From Micromonosporaceae bacterium KJ-029 (GTDB taxonomy: Bacteria > Actinomycetota > Actinomycetes > Mycobacteriales > Micromonosporaceae), in contig BIFP01000004.1 in the NCBI GenBank assembly GCA_005402585.1, positions 48,236-112,235 on the forward strand: DNA of 64,000 nt, given 5' to 3'. A program made the translations under genes and the position numbers. Positions 1 through 10,900 of the stretch are shown in pieces. Within the stretch, counting starts at the first letter, position 1. Each line of letters begins with the position of its first letter. Under the pieces are notes generated by a model. It saw only the letters and a program-made list of their open reading frames with translations, was not told the DNA's origin and did no database searches.

Positions 1-2484
1 CTGCTGGCCGAGCTCATCCGCCGTGGCCGCGGCGAGCGCATTCTGGTCGTCACCCCCCAGCACGTCCTGGAGCAGTTCCAGCGCGAGCTGTGGACCCGCT
101 TCGCCATCCCGCTGGTGCGGCTGGACTCCACAGGCATTCAACGGATGCAGCGGGAGATCCCGGCGGGACGCAACCCGTTCGCGTACTTCAAGCGCGCCAT
201 CATTTCGATCGATACGTTGAAGAGCGACACATACGCCCCTCACCTCGAACGCACCGACTGGGACGCCGTCGTCATCGACGAGTCACACAACTTGGTAAAT
301 CGCGGCACCAAGAACAACCGACTGGCCCAACTGCTCGCCCGCCGCACCGACGCGTTGATCCTGGCCTCGGCCACCCCGCACAACGGCCGGGCGGTGTCGT
401 TCGCCGAGCTGATCCGCATGCTCGACGAGGCGGCGATCGCTGACTCGACCAAGTACGACGTGGACACGTTGGGACACCTATATATCCGCCGCACCAAGAC
501 CTCGCCCGAGGTGCGCGACAGCCTGCGCGGTGCTTGGGCCGACCGCGGCCCGTCCCAACCGATCCACGTCGTGGCGACCGACGACGAGAGGGCGGTCCTG
601 GGGGAGCTGGGCAGCCGCTGGATCCCTGGCGATGGGGGCGGCCCATCCGTCAGCACATCGCAGCTCGTGCCTTACCGGCTGCTCAAGTCGTTCCTGTCGT
701 CGCACCGCGCCCTGCTGGCGACGATCGAGACCCGCCTGCGGACACTCAAGGACTCCAAGTCGTCCGAGCCGGCCGCCCGTCAGGCGGAGCGGGACGCCCT
801 GCTGACGATGCGGGAGCTGGCGGGACGGATCCGAGACGACGAGGCGGCCAAGTTCCGCGCGCTCGTGGACGAGCTGCGGGAGATGGGCGTGGGCCCCGGC
901 TCGGACGTTCGCGTCGTGGTGTTCTCCGAGAGCATCCCCACGCTGACCTGGTTGGCGGAGTTCGTCCCGGAGGCGCTGGGTTTCAGTCGCGGCCCGAGCC
1001 CGGACGAGCGACGGCCATGGCTGGGCTACGGCGGCGTGGCCCAGGTGATGCACGGAGACTCCACGGTCGACGAGGAGCAGAACAGCATCGTCGAGCGGTT
1101 CGGCCTCCGCGACGACCCCGTACGGTTGTTGTTCACCGGTGACATCGCCTCGGAGGGCGTCAACCTGCACCAGCAGTGCCACCGGTTGATCCACTACGAC
1201 CTTCCGTGGTCGCTGATCCGTATCGAGCAGCGCAACGGCCGGATCGACCGCTACGGCCAGGAGCACGAGCCCCAGTTCCGCGCGCTGATCCTCACGTGCG
1301 ACCTGCCGTGGCGGACGGACGAGGAGACCGGCCGGCCGCGCACATTGGACGACCGGCTTGTCGGGGAGAAGCTGCTGGTACGGGAGGCGGAGGCGCACAA
1401 GATCGAGGGGTCTGCCGAGGCGGTCACGGGTCTCTACCGGGCCCAGGAGGAAGAGGAAAGGCTCGTCCAGGACTTGATCGCCGGCCGCACGGTCGAGCAG
1501 TCGATCAACCGATCGCGGCAGAGCGGATCGGCTTTCCTCGCCGGACTGCTTGGCCAGGTGGGGGCCGTCCCAGAACATCCCGAGGTGCAGCGGGCCACCG
1601 TGCTGTCCCTGTTCCGCTCCACGGAGGACTACTTCGAGGAGGCGCTGCGCCAGGTGTGCCGGCCGAATCCGGAAGACCACCTGTCGCTGCGGCGCGACGA
1701 CGACGGCACGGTCGCCTTCGAGCCGCCGGCCGACCTTCTCCACCGGTTGCGGTCGCTGCCCAGGTCGTACCTGGACGAGCAGCGGATACTGCCGACGAAG
1801 ACCGAGCCGGGCCGGATGCGCGTCACCTTCGCCAAGTCGTTGGCCGACGCCCGGCTGCGGGCCGCGCGCGAAACGTCGAAGTCGCAGTGGCCGAATGTCT
1901 CCTATGTCACGGACGTGCATCCCGTGCTGGATTGGCTCACCGACAAGGTGCTCGTGGAGGTCGGCCGGCACCAGGCGCCGGTGATGGCCGCGGCGGTCGA
2001 GGAGCCGGTGTTCCTGATCCAGGGAGTGTGTTCCAACGCCCTCGGCCGCCCGACCATCGTCAAATGGATGGCGGTCACCGGCCTGGCCGACCACCCGCAG
2101 GTCGTCGAACTGAGCCCGGCGTTGCTCCATCAGTGGGGCGTGGGCCCACAGATGCCTGGTCGCGCCGTGCCGCGTGACCTGCCGGGGCTGGCCAAGTTGG
2201 TCCCGGCCGCCGTCGACGAGGCCCGCCGGTACGTGACGGAGCGCAGCGGGGCGTACCGGCAAGAGGTGTCGACGATGCTGGCTCCATACCGCGCGCGCAT
2301 CGGCGCGTGGCATCAGGAAGCCCTGTTCGCGGCGCCGCGAGCCTCCGCGAAGCAGGCGGTCGACGAGACCGCAGGACGGCTGCGGCACCTGGTGGAGGCG
2401 CTGGAGACCGTGGGCGATCCCATGCTGCGTGTGCTGGCGGTGCTCGAGCCGTCCAAGGGTGCGGCGGAAGGTGCGGACCGATGA
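1..2484 (+). CDS. drmD: DrmD-like SNF2 helicase, 5' partial
   Basis: The frame is open from base 1, so the start and the Walker A region lie outside the window; 827 residues are visible. An SNF2/SF2 helicase core is clear: motif II VIDESHN near visible residue 93, motif III LASATPHNG near residue 122, and C-terminal helicase motifs in the LLFTGDIASEGVNLHQQ and EQRNGRIDRYGQ stretches (about residues 378-418). A long C-terminal region follows. Such SNF2 proteins next to a large adenine methylase are DrmD of class 1 DISARM, which is thought to act with the methylase and other helicases on invading DNA. The stop overlaps the next start (ATGA), so the genes are translationally coupled. Family assignment is from recognition of the conserved helicase stretches; a generic defence-island SNF2 helicase is the alternative. 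Confidence 0.78.
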   Translation: MLAELIRRGRGERILVVTPQHVLEQFQRELWTRFAIPLVRLDSTGIQRMQREIPAGRNPFAYFKRAIISIDTLKSDTYAPHLERTDWDAVVIDESHNLVNRGTKNNRLAQLLARRTDALILASATPHNGRAVSFAELIRMLDEAAIADSTKYDVDTLGHLYIRRTKTSPEVRDSLRGAWADRGPSQPIHVVATDDERAVLGELGSRWIPGDGGGPSVSTSQLVPYRLLKSFLSSHRALLATIETRLRTLKDSKSSEPAARQAERDALLTMRELAGRIRDDEAAKFRALVDELREMGVGPGSDVRVVVFSESIPTLTWLAEFVPEALGFSRGPSPDERRPWLGYGGVAQVMHGDSTVDEEQNSIVERFGLRDDPVRLLFTGDIASEGVNLHQQCHRLIHYDLPWSLIRIEQRNGRIDRYGQEHEPQFRALILTCDLPWRTDEETGRPRTLDDRLVGEKLLVREAEAHKIEGSAEAVTGLYRAQEEEERLVQDLIAGRTVEQSINRSRQSGSAFLAGLLGQVGAVPEHPEVQRATVLSLFRSTEDYFEEALRQVCRPNPEDHLSLRRDDDGTVAFEPPADLLHRLRSLPRSYLDEQRILPTKTEPGRMRVTFAKSLADARLRAARETSKSQWPNVSYVTDVHPVLDWLTDKVLVEVGRHQAPVMAAAVEEPVFLIQGVCSNALGRPTIVKWMAVTGLADHPQVVELSPALLHQWGVGPQMPGRAVPRDLPGLAKLVPAAVDEARRYVTERSGAYRQEVSTMLAPYRARIGAWHQEALFAAPRASAKQAVDETAGRLRHLVEALETVGDPMLRVLAVLEPSKGAAEGADR

Positions 2485-5400
2485 TCGTCTTCGACTCGAT
2501 CATCAACCGGGGCGAGTATCTGGCCGCCCACTACTTCGCCGAGCAGCTCGCCGTCGACCTCAAGAAGCGCCTGTTCGCCACGTGGGCGGTCCGCGAGGGC
2601 GACGAGTACGACACGCGGACGACGCCCCGGCAGATGGTGCGGGCACTGCGCCGCGAATACTTGACGCCGAATGTCCGCAGCTACCTCGCCGCCGGGCCGG
2701 AGCCCGATCCGTTCGACCTGTTCGACTTGGGCACGGACAACGATCCCGAGTGGCGCAAGAGGCTGGAGGAGTGGCACGACGCCGTGCTGCGCGCGCTCGG
2801 GTACCAGCCGGTGCGCACCGAGCTGACCGTGCACCGGGCCGGCCGCGAGCACGTCGTGCGGGTCGCGTACCACGTTCCCGGTATCGTGGCGCTGGACTGC
2901 GGGTGGGCCGCCGACGGGGACGCCGCGTTCGACCCGGCGGGTGCCGGCCGGCTGCTGTCGCCGCTGCGGGTCAACGCCACCGAAAGCTACGAGACCGGCG
3001 CGGCCCTCGCCTCGTGGCTCTTCCAGGCCAACATCGGTGCGCCGGAAGGACCGCCCCCGCGGTTCGTGCTGCTGCTGCATGGCGGCGTCATCGTGCTCGC
3101 AGACCGCAACTCGTGGGCCGAGGGGCGCTACCTCGCCGCCAATCTCGACGCCGCGCTCGAGCGCAACGACCGCGCCCAGTTCGGCGAGCTGGCCACGATC
3201 GCTGCCCTCTTCTGCCGCGAGATGCTGTGTCCCGGCGAGAACGACTCCGCCCCGGCGATGGACGCCCTGCTCAAAGGATCCACCGCCAACGCGGTCGGGG
3301 TGTCCAAGGAGCTGCGCCACGGCGTGCAACGCGCCGTCGAGATCATCGCGGGTGAGGTCCTGCGGCGGATGGCCGAGCCCGTCAACGATGTCACGCCGGC
3401 AGACATCGAGGACCCGCGACTGCCGTTCGCCCGGGAGCTGACCCGCGACTGCCTGCGATACCTCTATCGGATCCTGTTCCTGCTCTACGCCGAGGCCCGT
3501 CCGGAGCTGGGCATCCTGCCCGCCGACGACGGTAACTACGAGGCCGGCTACTCGGTCGCGCGGCTGCGCGAGCTGGTCGCCCGGGATGAGGAGCTCGTCG
3601 AGGAGGAGGCGAGGAAGAGCTTCCACCTCTACCACTCCCTCGACCTGCTCTTCGCCAAGGTCAACTTCGGTCACCGCCGCTACGGCACCGAGCCGGACGA
3701 CGACCAGCCCGGCGACGACGAGCGGACCCGTAAGGAGAAGGCGGAGCGGCGCAGCGAAGACATCGGCCTGCGATTCGACCCGCTGCGCAGCGAGCTGTTC
3801 GACCCGGACTCGATCCGGCTTATCGGCCAGCGGGTGCTCGACCCGCGGTGCGACGAGGAGACGGCGCCGCGCTGGCTCGACCTGCGCATGCGCAACTCGG
3901 CCCTGCACCGCGTCCTGCGACTGCTCACGATGAAGAACGGCCGGCCCGGCGAGCGGGGCGGCTTCGTGTCGTACCGGAACCTCGGCATCAACGAACTCGG
4001 CGCCGTGTACGAGGGGCTGATGTCCTACACCGGCATCATCGCCGACGAGGAGCTGTGCGAGGTCGCCAAGGACGGCGATCCCGACGAGGGCTCGTGGCTC
4101 ATCCCCGCCCGCAGGCAGAAGGACTACCCCGATGAGGCGCTCGTCCACTACGACGAGGAGGAAGCGCGCCACGGCCTCCGCGGCGTCAAGAAGTACGAGC
4201 GGGGCTCCTTCGTCTACCGGCTCTCTGGACGCGAACGCGAAACCTCGGCGTCGTACTACACCCCGGAGTCGCTCACCAAGGTGACCGTGGAGCTGGCGCT
4301 CAAGGAGCTGCTCAGCCAAGACGCCGACGGCGACGCCGATAGGACACGCGCCTCCCGCCTGCTGTCGTACAAGATCTGCGAGCCGGCGCTCGGCTCCGGC
4401 GCCTTCCTCAACGAGGCGATCAACCAGCTCGCGGAGGAGTACCTGCGCCGCCGGCAGAAGGAGCTCGACCGCTCGATCCCCGCCAGCGATGTGCTGACCG
4501 AGAAGCAGAAGGTCACGGCGTACATCGCCCTGCACAACGCGTACGGCGTCGACCTGAACGCCATGGGACGCGAGCTGGCCGAGGTCTCGATGTGGCTGAA
4601 CACCATGCACCCGGGCATGCAGGCACCCTGGTTCGGGTTGCACCTGCGCCGGGGCAACTCGCTCATCGGCGCCCGCCGCGCCATCTACACCGCCCACGAC
4701 GTCTGCTCGCCAGACAAGGCCTGGCTGAAGGCCAAGGGCGGGCTCGCGCCGGCACCGCTGCCGCTGCGCCACGACGGGCGACCGCAGCCGCTGCCCAACG
4801 ACGCGGTGCACCAGTTCCTGCTGCCCTCGCCCGGCTGGGCGGCCATCACCAACTCCATCGAAGCCAAGAAGCTCGCCAAGGACGAGGTGGACCGGCTGGC
4901 CGCCTGGAGGAAAGGACTCCTCCAGCGCCCGACCCGCAGTACCGCCCACCTCAACGCCGACGGCAGCCCGAAGATCGACCGCCGCACCGGCCAGCCACAG
5001 AAGGAGAAGGCGTCCCAGTTCACCAGGCTGCGCGACGCCGCCCGGCGAGCCGAGTTCCTGTGGTCGTGCGTGGTCAAGCGGATGGAGCTGTCCGAGCGGG
5101 AGATCGCCCGCCGGATCGATGTCTGGGGCGCTGACTCGGCCGACCCGGAGTACGCCTTCCTCCGCCGGCCGGAGCAGGCCGTGCAAAAGGAGAAGGTGTA
5201 CGCCGAGCTGTTCGAGGCTGCCGGCACCCCCTACCGGCGACTCAAGACCATCATGGACGCATGGTGCGCGCTGTGGTTCTGGCCCACCGCCCGGGTCGGC
5301 CTGCTCGACGGCACCGACCCCGAGTACACCGCGCCAGCTGCGGAGGTTGGCGTGGACACGCTCGCCGAAATGCTCGGCGGCATCGGCGACGCGCCGGCCG

Positions 5401-7973
5401 ACCCCACACCAGCCGGCGACGGAGGCGGCCTGCAGCAGCCGGCCGCTGAGGACGCGCAGCCGGCGGCGGCACCGGCTTTCTTCCGGGCAATGACGCTCTT
5501 CCCGGTTGACGGTGAGCAGATGTCGCTGGACGAGGCGGACTGGGAATCCGCCGCCGCGGCAACGGTGGCCGAGCCCGAGGCGAAGCCGAAAAAGGGGCCG
5601 AAACCAAAGCAGCCGGCGCGCCGTCCGGTCATCCCCCTGACGAACCTCGACGACTGGCTCGACTTCCTCGAGGCCATGCTGGGCGCGGCCGACGTCCCGG
5701 ACGGCACGCTGCTCGACAAATACGACGACCTCGACAACCTAAAGGAGTTCGAGGAAAACCTCGTGCTCTTCATGGGCATGGACAACGGCGAGCCGGAGGC
5801 GCGGTTCCCCTGGTTGCGTACGGTTCGGGAACTCGCCGACCGGCACGCGTTCCTGCACTGGGAGCTGGACTTCGCGTTGGTCTTCGCCGAGAACGGCGGC
5901 TTCGACCTCCAGGTCGGCAACCCGCCGTGGGTACGGCCACGTTGGGACGAAGACGCAGTGCTGGCCGAGTACGAGCCCTGGTTCGAGCTGGAGGCGAAGC
6001 CGGCCCAGGAGGAGAAGAACCGTCGCCGCCAGCAGTTGCTGGAGCGGCCGGAGGTCCGGGAGTACGTGATGCGCGAGCTGACCGCGACGAGCGGCCAGGT
6101 GGCTTGTTTCGGATCCGCGCAAATGTACCCGCTGCTCGTCGGTACGCAGCCGGACCTGTACCGGGCGTTCATGTGCCAGGTATGGGCGCATCAAGCTGCA
6201 AACGGCTGCGCAGGCCTTTTACATCCCGATACGCACTTGACCGGTGAAAAGGAAGGCAAGCTGCGGGAGGAGGCATACCGCAGGCTCCGCATCCATGGTG
6301 ACTTCGTCAACGCGGTGTGGCGGTTTTTTCCCAAGCCAGTAGGACATACCGCCCACTTCGGCGTCCACGTCTACAGCCGGCCAGGAAAGATTCGCTTCGA
6401 TCACCTGTCCTGGCTCGTGTCCGCTGACGCGCTACGACACTCTCGAGATCACGACGGCTCAGGCGAGGTCCCCGGAGTCCGCTACCGGAATCGCGAGTTC
6501 GACGAACGTCCGCACCGCAGCCGCGTCGTTACGGTCACCGAAGAAGTGTTGACGGCCTGGCGGAAGCTACTAAACGAAGAGGACCGGCCGCTGTCCCAAG
6601 CCCGCCTACTCTTCCCGGTCAGCACCGCCGAGGCCGCCGCCATCGAGGCGTTGGCTGCCTACCCGCACCGCTTGGGCCGGTTCCGACCTCAGATCTCTTC
6701 GGGTTTCCACGAGAGCGGATCGAAAAAGGCAAACCTTATCGACTACAACCGCAAAGACTCGGCTAATGGGCGCAAATACCAGCCGGCCGCCTGGAGTGAG
6801 GTTGTACTCAAGGGGATCCAGATCAGCAACGCTACTCCGATTTTCAAACGTCATGATGCCAGCAGCAACGACCCCTACGGCCACGACCTGGTCAGCCTGC
6901 CATACGATTTCGTGCCCGACACGGAGTACGTTTGTGTCCCTGGACGCGAGGCGGCGTTCCGAAAAGCGCAGGACCGGTGGGTGGATCACCAGGAGTTGCG
7001 GCGCCTTCGAGCGGACGCCGAAACAGTGGCCAAAGCTCGGGCGCACGTTGCGGTCGGGCTTGGGGTTCCCGAGGCAGAGGTTGATGATGAGCGGGTCGAT
7101 GCGTTGCTGGTCGAGGAGGCACGCCGACCGTACGTGGAATTCTACCGCCTGGCCTGGCGGCGCCAGGTGGCACCGGACACCGAGCGCGCCCTGTACTCGG
7201 CCATCATCCCGCCTGGGCCGACGCACGTGGACGCGATACATAGTCTCGCCATGCAAGATCAACTTATGGTGGCGTTGATCCAGGGCTTTTGGACCGCCCT
7301 GCCGCTGGATTACTTCGTCCGCGCAACTGGGCGTGGTGACCTTTATGTTGGCGGTGCGCGGGCGATGCCAGCTCCGCACAACCACCACCCGCTCGCTTCG
7401 GCGCTGCTATTGCGCACCTTGCGGTTGAACTGCCTCACCAGCGCGTATGCTGCTCTGTGGGCGGAGCTGTTCGACCCGGCGTGGCTGGACGGCGAGACCT
7501 GGGTCTGCGACTGGCCGGCTCTGCCGCCGCTAAACGACGTCACGCCGGACTGGCGGCCCGAGACGCCGCTGCGTACCGAGCGGGCCCGCCGGTCCGCGCT
7601 CGTCGAGATCGACGCTCTGGTCGCCGTCTGGCTGGGCATGAGCGCCGACGCGCTCATCGCCGCGTACCGGGGGCGCTTCCCGGTGCTGCAGAAGTACGAG
7701 GCCGTCACGTGGTTCGACGCCGACGGGTGGAAGCTCGCCGGCAACGCCCGGACCGCCGGTCAGCGGCAGACCAAGCAGACGTGGGCGCAGTTTGAGGCCT
7801 ACCAGAAGGACCCGGGGAACGTCCCAGCACCGGACGGCTACACGCCGCCGTTTTACAAGGCCGACCGGGAGGCCGAGATGCGGGCGGCGCACGCCGTCTT
7901 CCAGGCCAGGCTGGACGCCGCGATCGCCCGCGGCGACTGGGATCCCGCAGCGCGGGAGGTGGACGCGCCGTGA
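2481..7973 (+). CDS. Large Eco57I-type adenine-N6 DNA methylase (DrmMI-like)
   Basis: A 1830-aa protein starting with ATG inside the stop of the upstream helicase. Methylase signatures are the YYTPE box near residue 591, the SAM-binding motif I PALGSGAFL near 634, GVDLN near 690, and the catalytic motif IV NPPW near 1146. Motif I and NPPW are about 510 residues apart, far more than in a compact methylase; the insert includes an Ala/Pro/Lys-rich linker near residues 1020-1055. The C-terminal 650 residues probably hold target recognition. Class 1 DISARM carries such an adenine methylase (DrmMI) next to DrmD, where it marks host DNA as self; BREX PglX and type IIG enzymes share the same core and are the alternatives. 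The methylase call is secure; the DISARM role is inferred from neighbours. Confidence 0.85.
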   Translation: MIVFDSIINRGEYLAAHYFAEQLAVDLKKRLFATWAVREGDEYDTRTTPRQMVRALRREYLTPNVRSYLAAGPEPDPFDLFDLGTDNDPEWRKRLEEWHDAVLRALGYQPVRTELTVHRAGREHVVRVAYHVPGIVALDCGWAADGDAAFDPAGAGRLLSPLRVNATESYETGAALASWLFQANIGAPEGPPPRFVLLLHGGVIVLADRNSWAEGRYLAANLDAALERNDRAQFGELATIAALFCREMLCPGENDSAPAMDALLKGSTANAVGVSKELRHGVQRAVEIIAGEVLRRMAEPVNDVTPADIEDPRLPFARELTRDCLRYLYRILFLLYAEARPELGILPADDGNYEAGYSVARLRELVARDEELVEEEARKSFHLYHSLDLLFAKVNFGHRRYGTEPDDDQPGDDERTRKEKAERRSEDIGLRFDPLRSELFDPDSIRLIGQRVLDPRCDEETAPRWLDLRMRNSALHRVLRLLTMKNGRPGERGGFVSYRNLGINELGAVYEGLMSYTGIIADEELCEVAKDGDPDEGSWLIPARRQKDYPDEALVHYDEEEARHGLRGVKKYERGSFVYRLSGRERETSASYYTPESLTKVTVELALKELLSQDADGDADRTRASRLLSYKICEPALGSGAFLNEAINQLAEEYLRRRQKELDRSIPASDVLTEKQKVTAYIALHNAYGVDLNAMGRELAEVSMWLNTMHPGMQAPWFGLHLRRGNSLIGARRAIYTAHDVCSPDKAWLKAKGGLAPAPLPLRHDGRPQPLPNDAVHQFLLPSPGWAAITNSIEAKKLAKDEVDRLAAWRKGLLQRPTRSTAHLNADGSPKIDRRTGQPQKEKASQFTRLRDAARRAEFLWSCVVKRMELSEREIARRIDVWGADSADPEYAFLRRPEQAVQKEKVYAELFEAAGTPYRRLKTIMDAWCALWFWPTARVGLLDGTDPEYTAPAAEVGVDTLAEMLGGIGDAPADPTPAGDGGGLQQPAAEDAQPAAAPAFFRAMTLFPVDGEQMSLDEADWESAAAATVAEPEAKPKKGPKPKQPARRPVIPLTNLDDWLDFLEAMLGAADVPDGTLLDKYDDLDNLKEFEENLVLFMGMDNGEPEARFPWLRTVRELADRHAFLHWELDFALVFAENGGFDLQVGNPPWVRPRWDEDAVLAEYEPWFELEAKPAQEEKNRRRQQLLERPEVREYVMRELTATSGQVACFGSAQMYPLLVGTQPDLYRAFMCQVWAHQAANGCAGLLHPDTHLTGEKEGKLREEAYRRLRIHGDFVNAVWRFFPKPVGHTAHFGVHVYSRPGKIRFDHLSWLVSADALRHSRDHDGSGEVPGVRYRNREFDERPHRSRVVTVTEEVLTAWRKLLNEEDRPLSQARLLFPVSTAEAAAIEALAAYPHRLGRFRPQISSGFHESGSKKANLIDYNRKDSANGRKYQPAAWSEVVLKGIQISNATPIFKRHDASSNDPYGHDLVSLPYDFVPDTEYVCVPGREAAFRKAQDRWVDHQELRRLRADAETVAKARAHVAVGLGVPEAEVDDERVDALLVEEARRPYVEFYRLAWRRQVAPDTERALYSAIIPPGPTHVDAIHSLAMQDQLMVALIQGFWTALPLDYFVRATGRGDLYVGGARAMPAPHNHHPLASALLLRTLRLNCLTSAYAALWAELFDPAWLDGETWVCDWPALPPLNDVTPDWRPETPLRTERARRSALVEIDALVAVWLGMSADALIAAYRGRFPVLQKYEAVTWFDADGWKLAGNARTAGQRQTKQTWAQFEAYQKDPGNVPAPDGYTPPFYKADREAEMRAAHAVFQARLDAAIARGDWDPAAREVDAP

Positions 7974-10900
7974 GGCCGACGCTGCAGGCCAGGGCGCTGA
8001 AGGAGAGCCTGCTCCAGTACCTGTCGACCACCTATGCCCTGGCCGACGAGGGTGCTCGGGAGGCCCTGCACCGCTTCCTCGGCGACGAGGACACCGGAAT
8101 GTTCCGGGGCCCGTTCCTGCGGATCCGCACGCCTTTCACCCTGGCCGCACCAGGATGGGAGCGGCACCTGGAGTGGCGGCGCGACGACTGGACCCCGTAC
8201 GCCCACCAGGCGGCGGCCTTCGCGCGCCTGACCTCCGTCGACGGGCACACGCCGGAGCCGACCCTGATCACCACCGGCACCGGCTCCGGCAAGACGGAGT
8301 CGTTCCTCTATCCGGTGCTGGACCACTGCCGTCGCGAGCGCGCCGCCGGCAAGGCCGGCGTCAAGGCGGTCCTGCTGTACCCGATGAACGCGCTGGCCAC
8401 CGACCAGGCCCAGCGGCTCAACGAACTGCTCATCGGCAACCAGGAGCAGCTCGGCCGCGTCTCGGCTGGCCTCTACATCGGTGACCGGGCGGCCCTGCGC
8501 TACGACCGGGTCCGCACCAAGCGGTCGGAGATGCAGCTCACGCCGCCCGACATTCTGATCACCAACTACAAGATGTTGGACCTGCTGCTGCAGCGTGACG
8601 ACGACCGGCCGCTGTGGCACGACGCCGACATCCGGTATGTGGTGGTCGACGAGTTCCACACCTACGACGGTGCCCAGGGCACCGACGTGGCGATGCTGTT
8701 GCGCCGCCTCGCGGCGGCGGTCGGGGCGCCGGGCGAGAAGCGGCCACTGGGCGACATCTGCCCGGTGGCGACGTCGGCGACCCTGGCGTCGGCCACCGAC
8801 GAGGAGGCCATCGCCAACCTCCTCGACGTGGCGACCGATGTCTTCGGTGCCGAGTTCACCCGCGACTCGATCATCGGCGAGGACCGGCTGTCGGTTGACG
8901 AGTTCGTTCCGATGGAGAACCTCGATCGGGCCCTGCCGCTGCCGTCGCCGGAGGAGATCCTGGCGCTGCCCGATCCGGGCGCCGGCGACGACGCCCTGCT
9001 AGACCTCATCGAGGCCGTCACGGCGGTCCGGGATCCGGACCAGGTGCTGTTGGGCAGCCACCTGAAGCGGCACCTGTTCACTCGGGCCGTGCTGATGGCG
9101 TTCAGCGGGGACCTGAAAGACAGCTCCGAGGTGCTCGACACGATGTGGCGGGCTGGCGCCTCTGGCTGGGCCGCCACGATCACGCGGCAGCCGGAGAAGG
9201 CCGCCGAAGCGCTCGCCCGGTTCGTGGCGTTGCTGTCCCACGCCCGCCAGGCTGGCGCCAAGCCCGGCGAGGTGCGGTCGTTCGTCCACGTGGAGGTCCA
9301 CCAGTGGGCCCGCGCGGTGACGCGCCTGCTGCGCGGTGTCCTGCCGTGGCCGCGAGCGGAGTTCCGCTGGGACGTCGCCGGCAACGAGGACAGCGCGGCG
9401 CGGAGCGGAAATCCGATCGTGCCGGCCACCACGGCCACGGCCGGGCAGTCCGCGAACCTGTTCCTGCCGGCGGTCTACTGCCGGTCGTGCGGGCGGTCAG
9501 GCTGGGCCGTTTTCTCGCCCGAGAGCGATGACGGGCAGGTGCATTTCGACACCTTCAAGATCCGCCGAGCGGCGGCGGGGCAGGACAAGGTGCGCGTCCG
9601 CTACCTCATCGCCGCCACTGACCGGGAGGCGCGGGAGGGCGCCCGACCGGTGCTCATGCCGGTGAGCGCCCGTCGCGCTCAGGGCGGGTCGTCGGCGTCG
9701 CACGGCGTGGCCGGCTCGCTGCTGGTCCTGGACGCCGTACGCCAGCGGCTTCGCCCGCCTGACCCGGCGCGCGACTACGACGCCGAGAGTGGGGAGCCCC
9801 GGCTGACCGCGCGGGACTCGGCGTTCGTGCTGGCGAACGTCGGCGCGACGGCGAACACCGCGGCGCGGGAGGACTGGTGCTCCGCCTGCGGGGAGCGCAA
9901 CGCGATCCGCTTCCTCGGCACGGGAGCGGCCGCGGTGGCGGCCGCCGCGATCACGCAGTTGTTCACCGGCGGCGAGCTGGACAAGGGGCTCGGCGAGGAC
10001 AAGACGTTGATGTTCAACGACTCGGTCCAGGACGCCGCCCACCGCGCCGGGTTTGTCGCCAACCGCTCGTACACGTTCTCGTTGCGGGCCTTGCTGACCG
10101 CGCACCTGAGCGAGCGCGACGGCAGGGCGCTCAACGACCTGATCGCCGACGTGGTGGAGGCCACTACGGACCCCGAGACGCTGGCGGCGGTCGTACCGCC
10201 GGACCTGCACGGCCTGCGCGGGGTGGACCGGCTGCTGTCCGGTCGTGCCCGGGGTGGCGATCTGGCGACCTGGAAGTTGATCGGGCAGCGGCTGGCGTTC
10301 GAGACGCTGATGGAGTTTGGGTTCCGCTCGCGTAACGGTCGCACGTTGGAGCTGACCCGCACCGCCGCTGCCCACGTCCGCATCCCCGACCCGGTCGCCG
10401 CGGCGGCGCTAGTCCGGGAGGTCCACGCCGAGCTGGACCGCGAAGGGCTGCTGGTAGTGACGCAGGACGACACGCGCTACCTCGCCTTCCTGCGCGTACT
10501 CCTGGAGCGGCTACGCACACGCGGCGCGGTCGCCCACACGTGGCTGGACCAGTACATCAACGAGGCGGGCACCAGCCGCTACTTCATCTGGGGACAGCGG
10601 CCGGTGGGGATGCGGGCGTTCCCCACCAACGTCGCTGCCCCGGTGTTCCTGCTCGCCCAGCCGAAGGCCGGCAGCGAGTTCGACATCGCCGCCGGCCGGC
10701 TGTCCTGGTACGAGCGCTGGGCAGGTCGCTGCCTCGCGCTCCCGCGAGAGGTCGCGGGGGAGTTCTGGAGCCTGCTGCTGCCCAAGCTCACCTCGGCCGG
10801 TCTGCTGTCGGTCCGGACGCCCAACGACACCTCCGCGCGGGTCTACGGGCTGCGGCCCGGCAACATCGAGGCGCTGCTGCTCGACGACGACGAGGTGCAA

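Noticed and set aside
478..2388. A 636-residue open frame on the minus strand
   Set aside because: It is antisense to the SNF2 helicase, is low-complexity Arg/Gln/Pro-rich and has no recognisable motif; long antisense frames are expected at this GC content.
2313..5186. A 957-residue open frame on the minus strand
   Set aside because: It is antisense to the methylase with a sequence typical of reverse-complemented GC-rich coding DNA; the + strand frame carries clear methylase motifs.
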